Source of the DNA: Stutzerimonas nitrititolerans | Lineage (GTDB): Bacteria > Pseudomonadota > Gammaproteobacteria > Pseudomonadales > Pseudomonadaceae | Assembly (NCBI RefSeq): GCF_003696285.1 | Contig: NZ_RFFL01000006.1 | Location: 62,001 to 126,000, forward strand | Reading direction: 5' to 3' | Length of the DNA stretch: 64,000 nucleotides | Shown: positions 57,901 through 64,000 of the stretch, piece after piece | Layout: each line of letters begins with the position of its first letter | Position numbering within the stretch: position 1 is the first letter of the stretch | Translations under genes and position numbers: made by a program | Notes under the pieces: generated by a model | What the model was told of the DNA's origin: nothing | The model's input: only the letters and a program-made list of their open reading frames with translations | Databases searched by the model: none

Positions 57901-58752
57901 CCCCTGCAACTCGGCGACGTGAAGGCGCGTCACCGCACGCGACAAGCCCTGGTCACGCCAACTGGCCCATACCTCGCCACCCGCCCGCAGCCGCTGCAGA
58001 TGCCAGTCTCGGGTCAGCCTTCGCGGCAACCAGGCGGCCCAGTCGCTTTGCGGAAGATTGAGGTAGAGCTCGGCCTGACTGTCCCGCCATTGCTGCGGCT
58101 GCACCTGCGCCTGTACGTGCATGGTCAGTGGCTGGCCATCCGGCAGCACCAGGCGCCCATCCAGTTGCAGGGCCTGGCCATCGATCGCCAGCTCGAAATT
58201 GGCATAGCTGAGGGTGAATGGCGACTCGCCCCGGGCTTCGACAGTCAGTTGACTATCGAACAGTGCCAGCCGGCGAACCTTGCCCAGCTCGGTGAATACT
58301 TTCTGCAGATCGGGAGACGACCGGGCGGTGTTTCCAGCGTCCGGCAAACCTTCCACTCGCCACTGGCCATCCGCAGTCTGCGTCAGGCTGAGCTGGACGC
58401 CTTCGAGTTCCAGGGCCGCCAGGCGCAACTCCCTTGCCCAGAGGCTCCCCGCCAGGTCGGGTATCACCGACAGGCTGTCCAGGCGCACCGCGGAATCGCC
58501 CGTACCGAGCAACACATCGTGGATCAGCAGGCGCGGCGCGAAGCCTTCCCAGCGCCCCTCGAGGCTTCCGAGCGCAACGGGCATGCCGAGCATCGCACGC
58601 GCCTTGTCCTGAACCTCCAGCCGATATTCGGCGACCAGCGGCACCAACTGGCGCCCGAGGCTGATGTACAACGCGGCCAGCACCAGCCCGAGCGCACCGA
58701 GCCACAGGCAGCGACGCAACAACGTATTGAGGAAAACAACGAAGCGGTTCAT
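54943..58752 (-). CDS. yhdP: AsmA-like envelope protein YhdP
   Basis: The 1269-residue protein has one N-terminal membrane helix (about 13-31) and a very long periplasmic beta-rich body with a C-terminal AsmA-like region (LPVSNNLPLAALIAGAPAIGGALFVVDKLLG). YhdP with TamB and YdbH is thought to form bridges carrying phospholipid to the outer membrane. The length agrees with the family. It lies 40 bases downstream of rng and looks intact. Confidence 0.93.
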   Translation of the reverse strand: MNRFVVFLNTLLRRCLWLGALGLVLAALYISLGRQLVPLVAEYRLEVQDKARAMLGMPVALGSLEGRWEGFAPRLLIHDVLLGTGDSAVRLDSLSVIPDLAGSLWARELRLAALELEGVQLSLTQTADGQWRVEGLPDAGNTARSSPDLQKVFTELGKVRRLALFDSQLTVEARGESPFTLSYANFELAIDGQALQLDGRLVLPDGQPLTMHVQAQVQPQQWRDSQAELYLNLPQSDWAAWLPRRLTRDWHLQRLRAGGEVWASWRDQGLSRAVTRLHVAELQGAYAEREPVSAEDLALNLYVERSDQGYRLQLDGLAFTLGDIRWPETRLLLSRNAAGDQWRLQSDRITLAPLAALTNALAPLPETAAVILEDLAPTGNLRNLRIDYRPEVPLSERVEFAANLDGVGISTHGWIPAVQNVNGILRGNLGGGELRFDNQDFSLHLAELFPAPWAYRQGRGSLRWTLDEEAFSLVAPYLRLEGDEGHLAGDFVIRLMRDPAAEDYMDLRVGLSDGDARYTEKYLPTRSPAMSPALSDWLVSAIRGGTVEQGYFQYQGSIGKDAPPTARSLSLYFGVRDAELAFQPGWPVLREGRGEVLIEDSGVRVRLAEGRMLDSRVHDALAEVPHAENGKPPRLAIQGSVDGTLVDGLSLLQVAPIGTTEIFAGWTARGPLSGTLDLDIPLGGGERPHVVVDFVSTNAALWIPQANLGLEQVGGRFRYDTARGFSASDIQARALGRTVRGKATATGRPEHPATRIEAYGEVTLKALLAWLGTERSLPASGELPYQLRLDIGGESSQLQIDSSLLGAALELPAPFGKPAGQRRDTSLRMTLGDEPRRYMIKHGDLAALTFQAPAGDWRSGGGELVLGGGAANLRGGAGLYVRGRVPELDLDAWQTLLAGHGEAGEGQSAASLLKRAQLDIARFKGFGQEIENLGIDLRRAGNAWSLGLASSSIAGTLLRPDDEVVPIKVDLGHVRVPAPAPGAEDSERKDPLAAVDPANFPPMDIAIDEVWLGQDLLGPWSLRMRPASGGVAFTELDLGLKGLNVSGSGGWNASRSWYKGRMQGKNLADVLVAWGFAPTVSSDSFRLDADAHWPGSPAFVGLERLSGDLSARLQHGQFREVEGGAQALRVFGLLNFNSIGRRLRLDFSDLFGKGLSYDRIKGELSATEGVYLTKEPITITGPSSNLELDGRLDMVRDRIDAKLLVTLPVSNNLPLAALIAGAPAIGGALFVVDKLLGDRVARFASVQYKVEGPWRSPEIIFDKPFEKPN

Positions 58753-58792
58753 CCAGATGCGCTCCGACCGCCATCGTCAGGTGGGTGTCTAT

Positions 58793-60250
58793 TCAGAGCA
58801 GCACCACATCGTACTGTTCCTGGGAATACATGGTTTCCACCTGAAACTTGATCGAGCGACCGATGAAGCTTTCCAGGTCGCCGACATTCCCCGACTCCTC
58901 GTCGAGCAGCCGGTCGATCACCTTCTGGTTGGCCAGCACCCGATACCCCTCGGCCTGATAGGCACGCGCCTCGCGAAGGATTTCGCGGAATATCTCGTAG
59001 CAGACCGTTTCCGGGGTCTTCAACTTGCCGCGCCCCTGACAGCACATGCAGGGTTCGCACAGCACCTGCTCGAGGCTTTCGCGCGTGCGCTTGCGGGTCA
59101 TCTGCACCAGCCCGAGTTCGGTGATGCCGATGATGTTGGTCTTGGCGTGATCACGCTCGAGCTGCTTCTCCAGCGTGCGCAGTACCTGGCGCCGATGATC
59201 CTCGTCCTCCATGTCGATGAAGTCGATGATGATGATGCCGCCGATGTTGCGCAGGCGCAGTTGCCGGGCGATGGCCGTGGCGGCCTCGAGGTTGGTCTTG
59301 AAGATGGTCTCTTCGAGGGTGCGATGCCCGACGAAGGCGCCGGTATTGACGTCGATGGTGGTCATCGCCTCCGCCGGGTCGATGATCAGGTAGCCCCCGG
59401 ACTTGAGCATCACCTTGCGCTCCAGCGCCTTCTGGATTTCGTCCTCGACGCTGTACAGGTCGAAGATCGGCCGCTCGCCCGGGTAATGCTCCAGACGATC
59501 GCCCAGCTCGGGCATCAGTTCGCCGACGAATTGCTGGACCTTCTGGAAATTCTCCCGCGAGTCGATGCGGATCTTCTCGATACGTGGGTTGACCAGATCG
59601 CGCAGCGTGCGCATGGACAGCGACAGGTCTTCATAGATCAGCGTGGGTGCGCCCACCGTCTTCATCTGCCCGTCGATCTGCTCCCACAGCCGGCGCAGGT
59701 AGCGGATGTCCATGAGGATCTCGTCCCGGCCCGCGCCTTCGGCAGCGGTGCGCAGGATGAAGCCACCGGTTTCCTTGATGCCTTCGGCGGCGACGCATTC
59801 GGCCACCACCTGCTTGAGACGCTCGCGCTCGGCCTCGTCCTCGATACGCAGGGAAATCCCGACGTGGCTGGTTCGCGGCATGTAGACCAGGTAGCGCGAA
59901 GGAATCGACAGCTGCGTGGTCAGCCGCGCGCCCTTGGTGCCGATGGGGTCCTTGGTCACCTGCACCACCAGGCTCTGCCCATCGTGTACCAGCGCGCTGA
60001 TGGGCTCGACCGCGTTGCCCTCGCGGGTGGAAATTTCCGAGGCATGGATGAAGGCCGCGCGCTCCAGGCCGATGTCGACGAACGCCGCCTGCATGCCGGG
60101 CAGTACCCGCACCACCTTGCCCTTGTAGATATTGCCGACGATGCCGCGGCGCTGGGTACGCTCGACGTAGACTTCCTGCAGCACACCGTTTTCCACCACC
60201 GCCACCCGCGACTCCATGGGGGTGATGTTCATCAGGATCTCTTCGCTCAT
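58793..60250 (-). CDS. rng: Ribonuclease G
   Basis: The 485-residue endonuclease has an N-terminal S1 domain (GNIYKGKVVRVLPGMQAAFVDIGLERAAFIHASEI) and the RNase E/G catalytic core. Its metal aspartates lie in AMTTIDVNTG and IIIIDFIDMED, with the zinc-link cysteines in CEPCMCC. It matures the 5' end of 16S rRNA and cleaves mRNAs. It has no long C-terminal scaffold, which separates it from RNase E. maf is upstream and yhdP downstream. Confidence 0.96.
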   Translation of the reverse strand: MSEEILMNITPMESRVAVVENGVLQEVYVERTQRRGIVGNIYKGKVVRVLPGMQAAFVDIGLERAAFIHASEISTREGNAVEPISALVHDGQSLVVQVTKDPIGTKGARLTTQLSIPSRYLVYMPRTSHVGISLRIEDEAERERLKQVVAECVAAEGIKETGGFILRTAAEGAGRDEILMDIRYLRRLWEQIDGQMKTVGAPTLIYEDLSLSMRTLRDLVNPRIEKIRIDSRENFQKVQQFVGELMPELGDRLEHYPGERPIFDLYSVEDEIQKALERKVMLKSGGYLIIDPAEAMTTIDVNTGAFVGHRTLEETIFKTNLEAATAIARQLRLRNIGGIIIIDFIDMEDEDHRRQVLRTLEKQLERDHAKTNIIGITELGLVQMTRKRTRESLEQVLCEPCMCCQGRGKLKTPETVCYEIFREILREARAYQAEGYRVLANQKVIDRLLDEESGNVGDLESFIGRSIKFQVETMYSQEQYDVVLL

Positions 60251-60367
60251 TGTTGTTCTCGGCCGATGGCGTGATACGGAACAGCCGAAGCTGAGGGTTG
60301 GCTCGATTCTAACGGCTTAAGCGCGCGAGCCACAGGCTCAGGTGAACCTGATGAGCGCGACGATTCG

Positions 60368-60961
60368 TCAGTTTCGGTCTTCTTTCACCCAGCGGGCGAT
60401 TCCCGCCTGGTCGAGCAGTTGCGCCGTCTCGCACAGTGGCAGACCGACCACGGCCGAATAGCTGCCGCGCAACTCGGCGACGAACACCGCGCCCCAACCC
60501 TGGATTGCATAGCCACCGGCCTTGTCACAAGGCTCGCCACTGGCCCAGTAGGCCTCGGCTTCGGCCCGCTCGATCCGGCGGAAACGCACCCGGCTGGTAA
60601 CCAGGCGTACCTCGCAAGCATCCCGGGTGGCCAGCGCAACGGCGGTCAGCACGTGGTGCTCGCGGTCCGAGAGGGATTCGAGCATCAGCAGCCCTTCGGC
60701 CCGGTCAGCCGGCTTGCCGAGTATTCGCTCATCGATGACGACGGTGGTATCGGCGCCCAACACAGCGGCCGAGTCATCATTGACCGCGGCCCACCCGGCC
60801 AGGGCTTTCTCGCGGGCAAGGCGCTGCACGTAGGCCTCGGGGCGCTCGGCCGGCAGGGGCGTTTCATCGAGGGTGATCGACAGCAGTTCGAACGGAACGC
60901 CGATCTGGGTCAGCAGTTCACGGCGCCGGGGAGACGCCGAGGCGAGAAACAACGCGGCCAT
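60368..60961 (-). CDS. maf: Maf-type nucleoside triphosphate pyrophosphatase
   Basis: The 197-residue protein has the Maf signatures [12 protein letters not shown] (6-17), [15 protein letters not shown] (around D70) and the [26 protein letters not shown] block. It hydrolyses modified or non-canonical nucleotides such as dTTP/UTP to monophosphates. It is upstream of rng by 117 bases and downstream of an unrecognised gene. Confidence 0.94.
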   Translation of the reverse strand: MAALFLASASPRRRELLTQIGVPFELLSITLDETPLPAERPEAYVQRLAREKALAGWAAVNDDSAAVLGADTTVVIDERILGKPADRAEGLLMLESLSDREHHVLTAVALATRDACEVRLVTSRVRFRRIERAEAEAYWASGEPCDKAGGYAIQGWGAVFVAELRGSYSAVVGLPLCETAQLLDQAGIARWVKEDRN

Positions 60962-61046
60962 ACCTGATCCTTGTGATAAGTACCGGGGCAGCGTCGCATA
61001 TCGGAGCGGCGGCCGGAAGCACCCGGCACGCCGCCTAGTTGCGCTG

Positions 61047-62168
61047 TCAGAACTTGAAACGAACGACCTGGTCTTCGCTCAGCGACAGGGTGCGCTTCTG
61101 TGTCACACCGCCGGAGACCACCTGCACCTCGTAGGTGCCACTGTCGAGCATCAGGGAAACCGGAGTCGAGCCATGGGGCTGTTCGTTGATCAGCACCTGG
61201 TCGTTGTACTTGTTGCTGCGCACGATCAGCGAATGCGTCCTGCTGTCGCACAGGTCGTAAGGCACGTCGAGGATCGCACAAGGCATCATCTTCTTCGCCG
61301 TTACCGCCGCCTGGATGCTGACCTGGGCCTCGACGGTGCCGTCCAGGCTCATGCTCGCCTCGGAGAACTCGCTCTTGGTGCGGTAGGAATACCAGTTCGG
61401 GCTGAGCTTGAGCGTTTCGACCTGGTCGCGGATTTCTTCGCCCAGTACCCGCTCATAATGCTCCAGCACCCACTGCGACATGCGTCCGTCGTGCTGATAG
61501 CCGGCAAGGCACTCGGCCAGGCTCTTGCTCGTCGAGCAGCGGAAGGAGATCGGCTGGTTGAAGTAGATGGTCTTGTCCAGGCGTCGCGCGATCGACTGGA
61601 TCTTCTTGCTGTTGCGCTTGCGAGCCTCCGAGGCCAGCTGCGCCTTCACCCGCTCTACATCCCGCGCCGCCTGGGAAAACTTCAGCTGCTTGGCGGCAAG
61701 ATCCCGCTGCACCGACTCGACCCGCTGCCGTGCGGCATCCTCCTCATCGGCGCTGCGCTTGTACTCCTCGAAAAGCGCATCGAGGCGCGCGCGATTGCTG
61801 CTCTGGGCGAAGAAATCCTCGATTTCCAGGCGGATCAGCTTCTGGGTATTCGACGATTGCAAGGCAGCAGCGCTCTGAGCGCTCTTCTCGATCCGCAGGG
61901 CGTCTTCGAGCTGCTGTTTTTCCGCCAGAATCGCATCGAGCTCGGTGAGCTTCGCCGTCAATTGCTCCGGCTGGTTCGATGTCGTCTCCTGCGTGCCACT
62001 GCCGGCCGCGCCGGACTGAGCGACCGGTTGCGCGGCGCTGTCCGCCTGGGAATAACCGCTGCCAACCGCCAGGACCACCATCAGCGCGCCAAAACAGCCA
62101 GCTCCTGCCAGCAAGGACCGCGCACCGCTGAACAACCGATTTCTCGAACCGGAAACGTCATTTTCCAT
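61047..62168 (-). CDS. Exported or anchored coiled-coil protein with C-terminal PEGA domain, function unknown
   Basis: I do not recognise the family. The 373-residue product has an N-terminal hydrophobic segment (about 17-40, signal or anchor) and a low-complexity linker (41-66). A charged heptad-like region (about 68-200) looks like coiled coil. A middle domain holds C211, C220, C297 and C307, which could form two disulfides. A PEGA-like beta domain ends the protein (about 312-373, with [20 protein letters not shown]). The architecture suggests an envelope protein acting in the periplasm. It sits between maf and mreD, where I recall no such gene in P. aeruginosa. The ATG at 62168 is preferred over an upstream GTG at 62174. 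Confidence 0.75.
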   Translation of the reverse strand: MENDVSGSRNRLFSGARSLLAGAGCFGALMVVLAVGSGYSQADSAAQPVAQSGAAGSGTQETTSNQPEQLTAKLTELDAILAEKQQLEDALRIEKSAQSAAALQSSNTQKLIRLEIEDFFAQSSNRARLDALFEEYKRSADEEDAARQRVESVQRDLAAKQLKFSQAARDVERVKAQLASEARKRNSKKIQSIARRLDKTIYFNQPISFRCSTSKSLAECLAGYQHDGRMSQWVLEHYERVLGEEIRDQVETLKLSPNWYSYRTKSEFSEASMSLDGTVEAQVSIQAAVTAKKMMPCAILDVPYDLCDSRTHSLIVRSNKYNDQVLINEQPHGSTPVSLMLDSGTYEVQVVSGGVTQKRTLSLSEDQVVRFKF

Positions 62169-62365
62169 AACCACTCGCCCGTGCTGTGCTTGGTGTTGGT
62201 ATTTCTAGTTATCAGATTCGGGCCAGTAATGGCCTAAGGCTAGCGCCGCATGATTTCAGAAAACCTCACGCCGTACAAGGTCGCAACCGCCGCACATGAA
62301 CTGTGTAGCAATTCGGAGAAAACGCAATGGACGGACGCCTGACCGGGCTTCAGCCGCGGCAGCCG

Positions 62366-62851
62366 CTAATAGATCTGGAAACGTCGACGCAGCCATTGCA
62401 GGCTGATGAAAACCCACGGCCACAGCAGGGCGCTGACCGGCACGGGCACCAGGAACAGCAGGGTCGGCGGGCGGTTGCCGGCCAGGGTATTGAGCCAGAG
62501 CTGGACCAGTTGGCCGAGCCCGAGAATGATCAGCAGAACCATGCTCTGCTGCCAGAGCGGGAACATCCGCAGCCGCTGCTGCAGACTCAGCACCAGAAAA
62601 ACGATCAGCAACAACGGCAGCCCGTTCTGGCCGAACAGGGTTCCGGAAAGCACATCGAGCATCAGCCCCAGGGCGAAGGCCGCGCCCAGGCCACCGCGAT
62701 GCGGCAGCGTCAACACCCAGTAGACGACGAACAGCGCCAGCCAGAGAGGACGGCCGAGCTCGATGCTGTCGGGCAGCGGCGCCACGCTGAGCACCAGGGC
62801 GAACAGCAGTGTCACCCAGATCACCCAGCCATTGTTCGCGCGCGGATTCAT
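62366..62851 (-). CDS. mreD: Rod-shape-determining protein MreD
   Basis: The 161-residue inner-membrane protein has about five hydrophobic helices and the family block GGLGAAFALGLMLDVLSGTLFGQNGL. It joins MreC, MreB, RodA and PBP2 in the elongasome. Its ATG overlaps the mreC stop by four bases. Confidence 0.94.
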   Translation of the reverse strand: MNPRANNGWVIWVTLLFALVLSVAPLPDSIELGRPLWLALFVVYWVLTLPHRGGLGAAFALGLMLDVLSGTLFGQNGLPLLLIVFLVLSLQQRLRMFPLWQQSMVLLIILGLGQLVQLWLNTLAGNRPPTLLFLVPVPVSALLWPWVFISLQWLRRRFQIY

Positions 62852-63804
62852 GGCCTGGCCTCGGCTTCCGCAGGTGCGGCCGGCGCAGGGGACGCGGACT
62901 CTGTGGCAGGCGCCTCGGTGGCGTCGGATGGCTGGGTTTCCTGCTGGGCCGCTTCCCGGTCGGCATTTTCTTGTGCCTTCGCAGCCGCGGTAACCCGCTC
63001 TTCGGGGCTGCGCGAGTCACTGAACACCAGCAGCAGATAACGGCTGCGGTTGGGCATCGCCGTCGGGATGGCGCGCACGATGGCGAATGGCTGGCCGGAG
63101 CCACGAACCACCTCGGTCACCTGCCCCACCGGGTAACCACTGGGAAAGCGCTGCCCCAGGCCGGAACTCACCAGCAGATCACCCTCCTTGATATCCGCCG
63201 TTTCGGCGACGTGCCGCAATTCGAGATAGTCCGGATTGCCGGTTCCCACGGCAATCGCCCGCAAGCCGTTGCGGTTGACCTGTACCGGAATGCTGTGCGT
63301 GACGTCGGTGAGCAGCAGCACCCGCGCCGCGTAAGGCATCACTTCCACGACCTGGCCCATCAGCCCGCTGGCATCGAGAACCGGCTGTCCGACGAACACG
63401 CCGTCCTGCGCGCCCTTGTCGATCAGAATGCGGTGGGTGAATGGATTGGGATCGAGGCCGATCAGCTCGCTGACGATCACCTTGTCGTCGACCAGCGCCG
63501 CCGAGTTGAGAAGCTCGCGCAGGCGCACGTTCTGCTCGGTGAGCATCGCCAGCTTCTGCAGGCGCCGCTGCATCAGCAGAGCCTCGGCCTTGAGCTTCTC
63601 GTTCTCGGCGGCCAGGCTGGTACTGCTGGATATCTGCTCGGTGGTCCTTTGCCAGACACGCACCGGTAGGTCGGCCAACCAGTAGAAGGGCGTCAGCACC
63701 AGCCCCATCTGGCTTCGCACCGGCTTGAGAAGGTCGAAGCGCGCATCCACCACCATCAAGGTAACGCAGAGTACGGCCAGCACCAGCAGGCGCGCGCCGA
63801 GCAA
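62848..63804 (-). CDS. mreC: Rod-shape-determining protein MreC
   Basis: The protein has one N-terminal helix (about 4-18 in this frame), a coiled coil (SLAAENEKLKAEALLMQRRLQKL) and the two beta-barrel MreC core (VDDKVIVSELIGLDPNPFTHRILIDKG, GLMGQVVEVMPYAARVLLLTD). An Ala/Glu/Pro-rich tail follows. The start is uncertain. The frame gives 318 residues from a TTG at 63804 with a closely spaced AAAGGA. The same frame stays open upstream and encodes IKPLFAKGP, which looks like genuine MreC N-terminus, preceded by GAGGA, yet contains no ATG, GTG or TTG. It lies between mreB and mreD. Confidence 0.92.
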   Translation of the reverse strand: MLGARLLVLAVLCVTLMVVDARFDLLKPVRSQMGLVLTPFYWLADLPVRVWQRTTEQISSSTSLAAENEKLKAEALLMQRRLQKLAMLTEQNVRLRELLNSAALVDDKVIVSELIGLDPNPFTHRILIDKGAQDGVFVGQPVLDASGLMGQVVEVMPYAARVLLLTDVTHSIPVQVNRNGLRAIAVGTGNPDYLELRHVAETADIKEGDLLVSSGLGQRFPSGYPVGQVTEVVRGSGQPFAIVRAIPTAMPNRSRYLLLVFSDSRSPEERVTAAAKAQENADREAAQQETQPSDATEAPATESASPAPAAPAEAEARP

Positions 63805-63867
63805 GGGTCCTTTGGCGAAGAGCGGTTTGATTGGCGGGTCCTCACAACTGCGAGCGTCGAACTAAAC

Positions 63868-63910
63868 GCGACAAGCCGAAAACAGGGTCGAGCTGCTTTC
63901 GGCTTGTCGC
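63868..63910. other. Long hairpin between mreB and mreC
   Basis: GCGACAAGCCGAAA and TTTCGGCTTGTCGC form a perfect 14-bp stem around a 15-base loop, 26 bases after the mreB stop. There is no T-run on the minus strand, so it looks like an mRNA processing or stability element, or a partial terminator that lowers mreCD relative to mreB. Confidence 0.6.
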
Positions 63911-63936
63911 TGGGTGTCTTCCGGAGCGGTGAACGA

Positions 63937-64000
63937 TCACTCGGTAGACAGCAGATCCATGGCGTGCCGGTCCATCATCTCCAGCGCACGGCCACCGCCC
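63937..64000 (-). CDS. mreB: Actin-like rod-shape protein MreB (partial, C-terminus only)
   Basis: The last 20 codons read GGGRALEMMDRHAMDLLSTE before TGA, matching the conserved C-terminus of Pseudomonas MreB. The gene continues beyond the right edge. It is followed by mreC and mreD in the usual order. Confidence 0.9.
   Translation of the reverse strand, partial: GGGRALEMMDRHAMDLLSTE

Noticed and set aside
56875..58851. A 658-codon plus-strand frame opposite yhdP
   Set aside because: Antisense shadow; yhdP has the correct length, membrane anchor and C-terminal family region.
62256..63104. A 282-codon minus-strand frame overlapping mreD and mreC
   Set aside because: It is in another frame of the same strand, is Arg/Pro/Ala-rich, and covers two genes with clear membrane and MreC motifs.

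Overview
The window is chromosomal DNA of a Pseudomonas (sensu lato). It is GC-rich and gammaproteobacterial. Long gene strings (sspBA-petCBA-rpsI-rplM; cysND-nif3-algW-hisCDG-murA-ibaG-mla-kdsDC-lptCHB-rpoN-hpf-ptsN-rapZ-ptsO-pmbA-yjgA-tldD-nitrilase-yhdP-rng-maf-mreDCB) keep the order I recall for the P. aeruginosa PAO1 neighbourhood PA4427-PA4481. REP repeats of the Pseudomonas type (core GAGCAAGCTCGCTCCTAC) and a second repeat family starting GTAGGGTGGA lie in several gaps. The species cannot be fixed from this alone; a P. stutzeri/P. mendocina-like relative is a reasonable guess. I saw no tRNA, rRNA, CRISPR array or insertion sequence.

Layout. 1-4421 (minus): sspB (cut by the window edge), sspA, the cytochrome bc1 operon petABC and the rplM-rpsI ribosomal operon. 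4422-6641: a spacer with a clear rplM promoter and two related hairpins, then a Tas-like aldo-keto reductase and a membrane protein (plus). 6784-21249 (minus): a type VI secretion (T6SS) block. Read in its own direction it is a small unlisted lipoprotein, fha, tssJ, tssK, tssL, tssM, stp1, stk1, vgrG, a large peptidoglycan-hydrolase-like effector and a probable periplasmic immunity protein. It has the H2-T6SS membrane-complex and phosphorylation-switch genes but none of the sheath, tube, baseplate or ClpV genes. 21426-28065: yacG, coaE and the type IV pilus set pilD-pilC-pilB, divergent from pilA, which has a -24/-12 promoter and a TfpZ-type accessory gene. 28326-31792: ytoQ and the sulfate-activation genes cysNC/cysD.

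32054-42761: a Nif3-like protein, the periplasmic protease AlgW, histidine genes hisC, hisD and hisG, murA, ibaG, a PsiE-like gene, and the mlaFEDCB lipid-transport operon. 43166-50428 (plus): kdsD, kdsC, lptC, lptH and lptB for LPS inner-core synthesis and export, then rpoN, hpf and the nitrogen-PTS genes ptsN, rapZ, ptsO. 50523-64000: pmbA and tldD around yjgA, then a nitrilase, yhdP, rng, maf, an unrecognised PEGA-domain protein, and mreD, mreC and the end of mreB.

Much of the window serves the cell envelope: LPS (kds/lpt), phospholipid transport (mla, yhdP), peptidoglycan and shape (murA, mre), envelope stress (algW), pili and T6SS. RpoN, encoded here, is likely to drive the pilA promoter seen here. 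The main accessory material is the T6SS block with its AT-richer effector/immunity end. Within it are a palindromic repeat inserted in frame in vgrG and a run of nine G in stp1.
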